A stretch of DNA of 5,418 nucleotides, from positions 1 to 5,418 of the forward strand of contig CAMCIE010000118.1 in assembly GCA_945874815.1 (NCBI GenBank), read 5' to 3'. Under the pieces are notes generated by a model. The model was not told the DNA's origin. It ran no database searches and saw only the letters and a list, made by a program, of their open reading frames with translations. The DNA is from an uncultured Bacteroidales bacterium. GTDB lineage: Bacteria > Bacteroidota > Bacteroidia > Bacteroidales > UBA932. Shown here piece by piece: positions 1-5,418 of the stretch (position 1 is the stretch's first letter; each line of letters opens with the position of its first letter). Made by a program: the position numbers and the translations under genes.

Positions 1-591
1 CCTTCTGCCTTTGTTGCGGAGTTCAATTACGCCCTTAGGACATGCCTTTGCACATGCACCGCAGGCAGTACATTTTTCCTCGTCAACAATAGGAAGGCCG
101 GACTCAGGGTCCATGACAATGGCCCCGAACTTACATACGCTCACGCAGTCACCGCAACCGAGGCAGCCGAATGAACATCCGGTGTCTCCGCTGTAAAGAG
201 AAGCTTTCACGCGGCATGAAGCATATCCGCCATACTCGTTGGTGCGTGGGCGGTTTTCACAGGAACCGTTGCAGCGTACAACTGCCACCATCGGTTCTTT
301 TGCCTCGACCTGAAGTCCGAGCACACCAGCAACTTTCTGCATCACGTCATTGCCTCCGACAGGGCAGAAACATCCGCCAAGGTCAGGAGACTCGACACAA
401 TGCTGTGCAAACGCATGACAGCCAGCTTGTCCGCAGCCGCCGCAGTTTGCACCCGGCAATACTTTCTCCACCTGATCTATCCTCGGGTCTTCCTCAACCT
501 TGAACTTCTTGGCAACAAGGTAAAGGACAACGGCAAGGACAGCTCCGAGCACGGAGATGATTGCAATAGTCCAAATGATTGTTTGTGTCAT
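1..591 (-). CDS. rnfB: RnfB, Rnf electron-transport complex iron-sulfur subunit (3' end outside the window)
   Basis: Subunit B of the membrane-bound Rnf complex, which passes electrons from reduced ferredoxin towards NAD+ while pumping ions. The frame is open from ATG at 591 to the window edge: 197 residues without a stop. Residues 5-25 form the single N-terminal membrane anchor. A first iron-sulfur site follows with C50, C53, C58 and C76, the last in the family's CPxGG-like motif (CPVGG). Next come C107, C111 and C127, then two ferredoxin-type motifs: C143, C146, C149, C153 and C174, C177, C180, C184. Bacteroidota RnfB proteins are near 290 residues and carry further ferredoxin motifs, so roughly 90-100 residues are missing. 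C74 is an extra cysteine two residues before C76. The gene starts 29 bases after the RseC-like gene, the usual partner order in Bacteroidales. The assignment is secure; only the distal end is unseen. Confidence 0.95.
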   Translation of the reverse strand, partial: MTQTIIWTIAIISVLGAVLAVVLYLVAKKFKVEEDPRIDQVEKVLPGANCGGCGQAGCHAFAQHCVESPDLGGCFCPVGGNDVMQKVAGVLGLQVEAKEPMVAVVRCNGSCENRPRTNEYGGYASCRVKASLYSGDTGCSFGCLGCGDCVSVCKFGAIVMDPESGLPIVDEEKCTACGACAKACPKGVIELRNKGRR

Positions 592-620
592 GGGTTAATG
601 TATATAAGTAGTTTATGTTA

Positions 621-1046
621 TTATTTTTCCTCAATGTAGAAAACGAATTCGCTTTCCAATTTGTCACGCAACAACCAGATAACGAAATAATACAACGCCA
701 CCCCTGCGATTGCCGCAAGGCCGACATAGGCTTCGTTACCGATAACGGAGGACAAAGATAATATTAAAATCAACAAAATCAGCAAAGGAATTACATAAGA
801 TATCCAAACTGCCTTCAATCCCATGGATTTCTTCGTCATAACCTTCACTTGCTGGCCTTCGCTGTACACCGTATAAGGGTCGGTCGGCACCATGATTAGT
901 TTCTTTTCTTCTTCTGACATTCCGCACAGGCCTTTGGCGTGACAAGAGGCGCAGGCAGAAGAAGAGAGGATTTCAACGGTCGTGAAATCCGGAGTAATTT
1001 CCACGATTATACCATCGTGCGCTATGCTGTCTTTCTTTCTTCTCAT
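621..1046 (-). CDS. RseC/MucC-like membrane protein upstream of rnfB
   Basis: A 141-residue member of the SoxR-reducing-system RseC family. The N-terminal half is cytosolic-looking and holds a cysteine motif at C32, C35 and C41, plus a basic stretch (VKVMTKKSMG) just before the membrane. Two hydrophobic helices lie at about 79-101 and 106-126, and the tail is charged. This matches the family's layout: small domain with cysteines, then a two-helix hairpin. In Proteobacteria RseC works with Rsx/Rnf proteins to keep SoxR reduced. In Bacteroidota, which generally lack that SoxR circuit, the gene usually stands directly before rnfB, so a role in assembling or supplying the Rnf complex is my inference. 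The ATG at 1046 lies 7 bases after the DUF3108 stop, which supports this start and translation from the same transcript. The family name is inherited; the actual role here is not shown. Confidence 0.88.
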   Translation of the reverse strand: MRRKKDSIAHDGIIVEITPDFTTVEILSSSACASCHAKGLCGMSEEEKKLIMVPTDPYTVYSEGQQVKVMTKKSMGLKAVWISYVIPLLILLILILSLSSVIGNEAYVGLAAIAGVALYYFVIWLLRDKLESEFVFYIEEK

Positions 1047-1053
1047 ATCGTAA

Positions 1054-1917
1054 TTATTTCTTAATCAAGGCAGTAAACGGATGCTTCAGTCCCTCGTATC
1101 CGACCAGCCGGCCGGTCGCGAGCCCCACCAGGATAGGAGCTTCGACATAAACCGGAATACGGTTGTCATCGTCAGATATCCATATCCTCATATCATCATC
1201 ACCTTTAAACACCTCACCTTCAAGGAGTTTTGCAGCAAACCTCACCGTATTCACCGTTCCCAGCCCCTTGACCTTCAGGGTTTCGCGGCCATACATAATG
1301 AAATATACATTGTAAACATCGTCGTCGATGGCGAATGTCATCGGGTATTTGACACCCGGTTCGATATTGTCCCAGTCAATGTTCCTGGCAAAATAGAAAA
1401 GGGCCGGAAGGTCGAATGTGCACTTTGTCAAGGGCAGGCATTCGCTTCTCTGGCCATTCTTTGTTGAATACAAATCTGCTGCAATATGTGGTTCGTCAGC
1501 ATTCCAGTCATACAGGTAGAGGTTTGTGGCATGGTATTTACCTTCATGGGTATTCCTGGAAAACTTCATCGGCCTGAGTCCGTCAACCGTGAACCATGAA
1601 CGGAAATCCTCCCTGACCTTGAAGAAAAAATCAAAGAATCTGGTTGTCTTTCCGGTTGCTACGCATCTGAAGACTTTTTTGCCGTTGAAACGTACGGTGT
1701 CCAGCTCTACCTGGGCGCTTCCGACATCCGAGTCTATGGCTCCAAATTCATAATGCATGGTGAAAGTCATCTTTTCCCCTGCCTGGAATGCAAGTTCACT
1801 TTCCTTAAGTGTCTTGACAGGCACACAGTAAGATTCCGTCTGCTGCGCACCTGCACAAATGCAGGACAGAAACCCTGCCAGACAGAGCAAATGAATTATG
1901 AAGCCACGATTCTTCAT
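1054..1917 (-). CDS. Exported DUF3108-family protein
   Basis: A 287-residue protein with a clear signal peptide: basic start (MKNRG), hydrophobic core at about 6-21, and an AGA|Q signal-peptidase I site after residue 24. The mature part fits the DUF3108 family. It has a GEKMTFTMHYEFG segment near 48-59, of the type that opens this domain, a central LPALFYFARN segment near 170-179, a YGRETLKVKGLGT region at 209-221, and the family's closing IW-S-D-N-IPV signature at 245-257 followed by a G-rich end. Expected location is the periplasm. The molecular function of DUF3108 is unknown to me; an envelope role is a guess from export and a predicted beta-rich fold. It starts 9 bases after dnaB and ends 7 bases before the RseC-like gene. 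A lipoprotein site was considered at C19 but the residues before it (FLS) are a poor lipobox. Confidence 0.87.
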   Translation of the reverse strand: MKNRGFIIHLLCLAGFLSCICAGAQQTESYCVPVKTLKESELAFQAGEKMTFTMHYEFGAIDSDVGSAQVELDTVRFNGKKVFRCVATGKTTRFFDFFFKVREDFRSWFTVDGLRPMKFSRNTHEGKYHATNLYLYDWNADEPHIAADLYSTKNGQRSECLPLTKCTFDLPALFYFARNIDWDNIEPGVKYPMTFAIDDDVYNVYFIMYGRETLKVKGLGTVNTVRFAAKLLEGEVFKGDDDMRIWISDDDNRIPVYVEAPILVGLATGRLVGYEGLKHPFTALIKK

Positions 1918-1926
1918 ATTTCCGGA

Positions 1927-3435
1927 CTACATGAAATCTGTATTGGAGCTGAAATCTCCCCCGGATGCAAAAGGCTCGGAGAAATCGTCGTTCATATTGG
2001 ATTCGTAGGACATCATGCCGGCCTGGCTGACAAGACTTTCCTGCTCATCCACGAAGCGAACTTCATTGGCACGGAACCTCATGTCCACATCGGCAATGGC
2101 TCCATTTCTGTGCTTGGCAATGATGATCTGTGTCCTTCCTATATCGTCCGGATTATCGGAAAGTCCCTGATAATCGGCTCGATGGATGAAGATTACCATA
2201 TCAGCATCCTGTTCGATGGAACCGGACTCTCGCAAGTCGCTCAGCTGAGGCCTGTTCTTTCCACCCTGCCTGTTCTCGGACTGACGCGAAAGCTGAGACA
2301 ATGCAATAATCGGGATGTTCATTTCCTTGGCTGTCGCCTTGAGGGTACGGGATATGGCCGCCACCTCCTGCTCACGCATTCCACGCAGTTCGGCCGGTCC
2401 CTGCATCAGCTGGAGGTAGTCCACTACTACAAGTCTGACGCCTTTCTGCTTGACGAGCTTCTTAACCTTTGAACGGAACTCCATCACAGGTAGTGAAGGG
2501 GTATCGTCTATGTACATCGGAGCCTTGGCAAGTCTCTTAAGCTGGACCTCAAGCTGAACCCATTCATGTGGTTCAAGCTTGATACCTCCCTTGATTTTGT
2601 CTGCGCTCAGTCCGGTCTCGGAGACCATCATACGTTTTGCAAGCTGGATTGCAGGCATCTCAAGTGAGAATATCGCGACAGGCATATTGAAATCTACGGC
2701 TGCGTTGCGCGCAAGATTGAGCACGAATGCTGTCTTACCCATGGAAGGCCTTGCAGCAAGGATGATGAGGTCTGACGCCTGCCAGCCGAGGGTAATCTTG
2801 TCAAGTGAAGGGAAGCCGGAAGGCACTCCGCTCAGGCCGGAAGAATCCTGAAGTCTCTGGATGTCCGCCATGGCATCATTGATGACTTTTCCGATCTCTT
2901 CCACATCCTTCTTGACATTGTTCTGGATGGCTGCGAAAAGCTTGGTCTGGGCCATGTCGATCAGGTCATCGACATTCACAGACTCATCATACGAGGTCTT
3001 GAGGATGTCATAAGAGGCGGTGATGAGTTCCCTCTGGATGCATTTCTGCTTCAATATCCTGATATAGAACTCAATGTGGGCTGCAGCACCGATTTTCTGC
3101 GACAACTGCACCAGTGCCACGCTACCTCCCACAACTTCAAGATTGCCTTGTGTCTTCAGTTTCTGGGATACGGATAAAATATCGAGGGCGACATGCTCAT
3201 TTGAAAGTGAGCGCATCGCCTCGAATATCATTCTATGCTTTTCGCTGTAAAAGCAGCCCGGAGTGAGCTCATCCATTGCCTCATCTATGCAGTTGGGCTC
3301 AATGAGCAAGGCTCCGAGGACAGCCTCTTCGACATCAAGAGCTTGAGGCGGTTTGTTACCCATCTCAAGCCCTAATGTATCAAGATTCGGCTCGTCCGCT
3401 TTACGGCGGGAGCGTTTTCTGGAATCTTCTGCCAT
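1927..3435 (-). CDS. dnaB: Replicative DNA helicase DnaB
   Basis: The hexameric 5'-3' helicase that unwinds DNA at the replication fork and contacts primase and the loader. It has 502 residues, within the usual range for Bacteroidota DnaB. A basic leader (KRSRRK near 7-12) precedes the N-terminal helical domain at about 31-130, which opens with the typical EEAVLGALLIEP. A linker leads to the RecA-like ATPase domain at about 200-465. There, Walker A is ARPSMGKT at 228-235, E259 in FSLEM is the likely catalytic glutamate, Walker B is VVVDYLQLM with D339, the ALSQLSR motif holds Q381, then DLRESGSIEQDADMV at 400-414 and the arginine-finger region KHRNG with R443. The acidic, Ser/Asn-rich tail from about 470 is low in complexity. 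All catalytic motifs are intact and there is no intein. ATG at 3435 lies 9 bases after the zinc-ribbon stop. Confidence 0.97.
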   Translation of the reverse strand: MAEDSRKRSRRKADEPNLDTLGLEMGNKPPQALDVEEAVLGALLIEPNCIDEAMDELTPGCFYSEKHRMIFEAMRSLSNEHVALDILSVSQKLKTQGNLEVVGGSVALVQLSQKIGAAAHIEFYIRILKQKCIQRELITASYDILKTSYDESVNVDDLIDMAQTKLFAAIQNNVKKDVEEIGKVINDAMADIQRLQDSSGLSGVPSGFPSLDKITLGWQASDLIILAARPSMGKTAFVLNLARNAAVDFNMPVAIFSLEMPAIQLAKRMMVSETGLSADKIKGGIKLEPHEWVQLEVQLKRLAKAPMYIDDTPSLPVMEFRSKVKKLVKQKGVRLVVVDYLQLMQGPAELRGMREQEVAAISRTLKATAKEMNIPIIALSQLSRQSENRQGGKNRPQLSDLRESGSIEQDADMVIFIHRADYQGLSDNPDDIGRTQIIIAKHRNGAIADVDMRFRANEVRFVDEQESLVSQAGMMSYESNMNDDFSEPFASGGDFSSNTDFM

Positions 3436-3444
3436 ATCCGGATT

Positions 3445-4254
3445 TTATTCAAAATCAGGATTTACAAGTATTCTTCCGCAATATTCGCAGATAATCATCT
3501 TCTTGTTTGAAGCGATATCGATAAGTCTCTGAGGAGCAATGGTATTGAAACATCCGCCGCAAGAGTCGTTGTTGAAGACGGATACCACTGCGAGGTGGTT
3601 GTTGCAGCTGCTTCTGATACGCTCGTATGCGCTCATTGTCCTGGCGTCAATCTTTGCAGCGCAATTCTCCCTGACTGCACGGAGTCTTTCCTCTTCCTTG
3701 GCAGTTGACTCTACGATGGTCGAAAGCTCTTCTTTCTTTGCCTTGAGGTCATCCTGACGTACTGAAATCTTCTCTTTTACAATCTCAGCCTCGCCTTTCT
3801 TGTTCATGATCATCTCCTTGGTCTCGTAGATGTTCTTCTCGGCAATCTGTCTGAGCAGACCCTGGTTCTCAATTTCCTTGTTGAGAGAGTCATACTCACG
3901 GCTGTTGGCTACATTCTCAAGCTGTGATTTGTATTTCTCAATCTGAGCGTCGCAGTCGCTGATATTGTTCTTGTTCTCGGCTATAGATTTGGTGTATGCC
4001 TCAATCTGCTCGGCAATACGTGCGGACTTTGCCTTAAGGTCCGCAATCTCAGCCTCAAGGTGCTCAACCTCAACCGGCAATTCACCTCTGAGCTGAAGAA
4101 TCTTGTCAATCTCCGTATCCGCCTGCTGGAGAGCATAAAGGGTCTGGAGCTTCTCGCTGACACTCAAATCCGAATCAGCGAAGTTCTTCTGAATGGAAAC
4201 GAAGGTCTCTCTCTGATCGATAGGAGTATCGATTTTCTTAGTTTTTTTAGCCAT
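3445..4254 (-). CDS. Coiled-coil protein with C-terminal C4 zinc ribbon (CdsZ/FlgZ-like, zf-RING_7)
   Basis: A 269-residue protein built as a long coiled coil plus a zinc ribbon. A Lys-rich and polar leader fills residues 1-33. Heptad-rich, highly charged helices run from about 34 to 200 and include the family motif NSREYDSLNKEIE at 117-129. The C-terminal ribbon has two CxxC pairs, C232/C235 (CGGC) and C256/C259 (CEYC), followed by a short GRIL strand. This is the architecture of the C4-type zinc-ribbon family whose studied members are Helicobacter HP0958/FlgZ and chlamydial CdsZ, linked to flagella, type III secretion or RNA binding. Neither system is expected here, so those names describe fold, not role. 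It lies 5 bases after nif3 and 9 before dnaB; the nif3 pairing recurs widely and suggests a shared, unidentified task. A promoter-like element sits about 55 bases upstream. Confidence 0.9.
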   Translation of the reverse strand: MAKKTKKIDTPIDQRETFVSIQKNFADSDLSVSEKLQTLYALQQADTEIDKILQLRGELPVEVEHLEAEIADLKAKSARIAEQIEAYTKSIAENKNNISDCDAQIEKYKSQLENVANSREYDSLNKEIENQGLLRQIAEKNIYETKEMIMNKKGEAEIVKEKISVRQDDLKAKKEELSTIVESTAKEEERLRAVRENCAAKIDARTMSAYERIRSSCNNHLAVVSVFNNDSCGGCFNTIAPQRLIDIASNKKMIICEYCGRILVNPDFE

Positions 4255-4259
4255 ATCGC

Positions 4260-5036
4260 TTAAAAATAAAATATCGGGTTACTGTATATATTCTCTGTTA
4301 TGCAGACTGCAAAGGTAGGAAAATTTTTCTTTATCAATGAAAATAAAATATCAACTATATCTATTTCACTTTCATAATGTCCAATATCCATCAGTATGAA
4401 ACCTTTCTCCGTGAAGAAATGATGGTATGAAATATCCCCCGTGATGTAAAGTTGTGCCCCTGATGCCATCGCTTTCCCGATGAGGGAGGAACCCGAGCCG
4501 CCGCAAACCGCCACACGGGAAATGGGCATGTCGTCAGGACGGGAACACCTGAGAGCCTGAAGCCTGAATCTGTCCTTGACAAATGCCACCATTTCCCGGA
4601 GGGAATAATGTCTGTCCAGATTTCCGACAGCTCCAAGGCCATTGCCGTTTCCATCCTTATCGAGGATTTCCACATCCGACAATCCCAGCCTCGCGGCCAT
4701 CGCATAGCTTACTCCGCCTGCCACCTTGTCCGCAGATGTATGAGCTGCATATATGTTTATTCCGAAAGATGCCGCCTTTATGATAATGCGTCCCTGCCAG
4801 TTGTCCGGGCTTATTTTCCTGACACCGGAAAAAATCATAGGATGATGCGTCACTATCAGGTTCAGACCTTTGCTGATTGCCTCATCCACGATTTCCTCGG
4901 TACAGTCCAGGGCAAGGAGCACTCCCGTGACGACAGCATTCTCCGAACCCATGCAAAGGCCGCAATTGTCCCAGCTTTCCTGATTGGAAAGCGGAGCGAA
5001 CTCTTCTATAACTTTTATGATATCTTTTACCAACAT
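4260..5036 (-). CDS. Nif3/YbgI-family dinuclear metal-centre protein
   Basis: A 258-residue Nif3-family protein, expected to form a hexameric toroid with a two-metal site in each subunit. Visible family motifs are SWDNCGL at 21-27, THHP at 63-66 (H64, H65), AAHTSAD at 97-103 (D103), TGDISYHH at 199-206 and DIGHYESE at 217-224 (H220, E224). H64, H65, D103, H220 and E224 are the expected metal ligands and all are present. The protein ends with NPIFYF, like the NPI-Y end of Bacteroidota relatives. Length matches the compact YbgI type (about 250), not the roughly 365-residue form with an inserted PII-like domain that I know from Bacteroides. Biochemical function is unsettled in the family; GTP cyclohydrolase I type 2 is an old label without good support. 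ATG at 5036 follows the MerR gene by 20 bases. The last 40 codons are much richer in A+T than the rest. Confidence 0.93.
   Translation of the reverse strand: MLVKDIIKVIEEFAPLSNQESWDNCGLCMGSENAVVTGVLLALDCTEEIVDEAISKGLNLIVTHHPMIFSGVRKISPDNWQGRIIIKAASFGINIYAAHTSADKVAGGVSYAMAARLGLSDVEILDKDGNGNGLGAVGNLDRHYSLREMVAFVKDRFRLQALRCSRPDDMPISRVAVCGGSGSSLIGKAMASGAQLYITGDISYHHFFTEKGFILMDIGHYESEIDIVDILFSLIKKNFPTFAVCITENIYSNPIFYF
4310..4338 (-). promoter_or_regulatory. Candidate Bacteroidota-type promoter inside the 3' end of nif3
   Basis: On the minus strand TACCTTTG (4317-4310) fits the Bacteroides -7 consensus TAnnTTTG. ATTG at 4338-4335 is a three-of-four match to the -33 TTTG box, with a 17-base spacer that is a little shorter than the usual 19-21 and holds an A5T4 tract. 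Transcription would start near 4300-4305 and give a leader of about 50 bases before the zinc-ribbon ATG at 4254. The element also encodes the conserved PTFAV of Nif3, so the protein sequence alone could explain much of it. Confidence 0.45.
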
Positions 5037-5038
5037 AC

Positions 5039-5052
5039 CTTATATATATAAG
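5039..5052. repeat. Perfect 14-base AT-rich palindrome before nif3
   Basis: CTTATATATATAAG is its own reverse complement. It fills most of the 20-base gap between the MerR gene and nif3 and ends two bases before the nif3 ATG (5036-5034). It could be a protein-binding site, a weak hairpin that affects nif3 translation, or just an AT-rich start region of the kind common in Bacteroidota. A related half, CTTATATA, occurs before rnfB at 608-601. Confidence 0.4.
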
Positions 5053-5056
5053 ACAT

Positions 5057-5386
5057 TCAGAGAGAGGAACGGACTTCGGAGAGTTGCTGGCGGATCTTCC
5101 TGAGGGTCTCAAGCACCTTTACCTTGTCAACGACTTCCTTCTTGTCCCCGCGCAGGCGCCTGGCAGTGCCCTGAAGGGTAAGACCTTCGACCTTTACAAG
5201 ATGATGAATCTGCTTGAACATCTCCAGGTCCTCTTTGGTGAACAGCCTGTTACCCTTCGCGTTTCTTTTGGGATGGACAAATTTGTCAAATTCATTGGAC
5301 CAGAACCTGACAAGGGAGACACTCTCCCCGAGAATGCCTGCGACCTCCCCTATTGTATATAGGTATTTGCTGTTTTCAACTTCCAT
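5057..5386 (-). CDS. Small MerR-family DNA-binding protein
   Basis: A 109-residue protein of the MerR superfamily, counted from ATG at 5386. The helix-turn-helix is YTIGEVAGILGESVSLVRFW at 10-29. The wing is KRNAKGNRLFTKEDLEMF at 40-57. A second helix-turn-helix-like part (GLTLQGTARRLRG) follows at 68-80, then a short dimerisation helix to the end. There is no C-terminal effector-binding domain and no metal-binding cysteine, so any ligand sensing would need a partner. This small form commonly precedes nif3 in Bacteroidales. Start choice: the frame is also open upstream through a TTG at 5395 to the window edge, but ATG at 5386 begins just before the domain and lies 5 bases after an apparent upstream stop at 5392-5394, so it is preferred. 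The target is unknown; it could act on its own operon, but I see no MerR-type spaced operator in the window. Confidence 0.88.
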   Translation of the reverse strand: MEVENSKYLYTIGEVAGILGESVSLVRFWSNEFDKFVHPKRNAKGNRLFTKEDLEMFKQIHHLVKVEGLTLQGTARRLRGDKKEVVDKVKVLETLRKIRQQLSEVRSSL

Positions 5387-5391
5387 AAGCG

Positions 5392-5418
5392 TCAATCCAT
5401 CGACTGCCCTGTACTGGC
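5392..5418 (-). CDS. Probable C-terminal end of an upstream gene (possibly M23 metallopeptidase)
   Basis: In a frame different from the MerR gene, the first bases of the minus strand read ASTGQSMD followed by TGA at 5394-5392. Ending 5 bases before the MerR start is what a preceding operon member would do. In Bacteroidales the gene before this MerR/nif3 cluster is often an M23-family peptidoglycan metallopeptidase, whose last residues, as I remember them, resemble A-x-x-G-x-x-x-D; the match is short and from memory. With only eight codons visible, neither coding status nor identity can be proved. Confidence 0.3.
   Translation of the reverse strand, partial: ASTGQSMD

Noticed and set aside
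171..503. Plus-strand open frame of 110 codons opposite rnfB
   Set aside because: The minus-strand translation has all RnfB cysteine motifs; the plus product is basic, proline-rich and of no recognisable family.
592..620. Possible separate promoter or terminator in the 29-base gap before rnfB
   Set aside because: No TAnnTTTG, TTTG box or stem followed by a T run could be found; the gap is only AT-rich.
1852..1875. Possible lipoprotein site at C19 of the DUF3108 protein
   Set aside because: The preceding FLS is a poor lipobox, and an AGA|Q signal-peptidase I site lies a few residues later, so a soluble exported protein is more likely.
1753..2472. A 239-codon plus-strand open frame
   Set aside because: It lies antisense to the dnaB 3' part and the DUF3108 5' end. 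The minus strand encodes proteins with full catalytic and signal-peptide motifs, and the plus frame shows no recognisable domain.
3984..3991. TAGATTTG on the plus strand, matching the -7 promoter consensus
   Set aside because: It lies inside the zinc-ribbon coding region, points antisense, has no proper -33 box at the normal distance and leads to no gene.
4608..5051. Plus-strand open frame of 147 codons opposite nif3
   Set aside because: The minus strand carries every Nif3 metal-site motif over the same bases, so the plus frame is a shadow.
1..5418. CRISPR array, insertion sequence, tRNA or defence system
   Set aside because: No direct-repeat arrays, terminal inverted repeats, transposase motifs or cloverleaf-like sequences were seen; the seven substantial minus-strand genes account for nearly all bases.

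Overview
The window is a tightly packed stretch of a Bacteroidota chromosome, most likely Bacteroidales. The evidence is the Bacteroidales-type RnfB and RseC pair, the DnaB, zinc-ribbon and Nif3 families, the lack of strong Shine-Dalgarno sequences, AT-rich start regions, and one TAnnTTTG-type promoter element. Overall GC is moderate (judged by eye). I cannot name the genus. The Nif3 protein is shorter than the form I know from Bacteroides, so a member of another Bacteroidales lineage is plausible.

Every credible gene lies on the minus strand, so the order of transcription runs from high to low coordinates. First comes the last few codons of an upstream gene (5392-5418). Then follow a small MerR-type DNA-binding protein (5057-5386), a Nif3/YbgI metal protein (4260-5036), a coiled-coil C4 zinc-ribbon protein (3445-4254), the replicative helicase DnaB (1927-3435), an exported DUF3108 protein (1054-1917), an RseC-like membrane protein (621-1046) and the N-terminal two-thirds of RnfB (1-591, running off the window). 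Gaps between genes are 5, 20, 5, 9, 9, 7 and 29 bases, so the block looks like one operon. No stretch over 300 bases lacks a gene, and I see no terminator, tRNA, rRNA, CRISPR array or mobile element.

The operon joins three themes. The MerR, Nif3 and zinc-ribbon genes form a conserved but poorly understood cluster. DnaB is the essential replication helicase. RseC and RnfB start the Rnf electron-transport complex, which couples ferredoxin oxidation and NAD+ reduction to ion pumping across the membrane; the remaining rnf genes should lie just outside the window. A promoter-like sequence inside the 3' end of nif3 could start a shorter transcript covering the zinc-ribbon gene, dnaB and everything downstream.

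This is a mainly housekeeping region. I found no convincing new defence or mobile system. The points worth a second look are the internal promoter, the compact Nif3, the linkage of dnaB to the Rnf genes, the uncharacterised Nif3/zinc-ribbon pair, and a perfect AT-rich palindrome before nif3.
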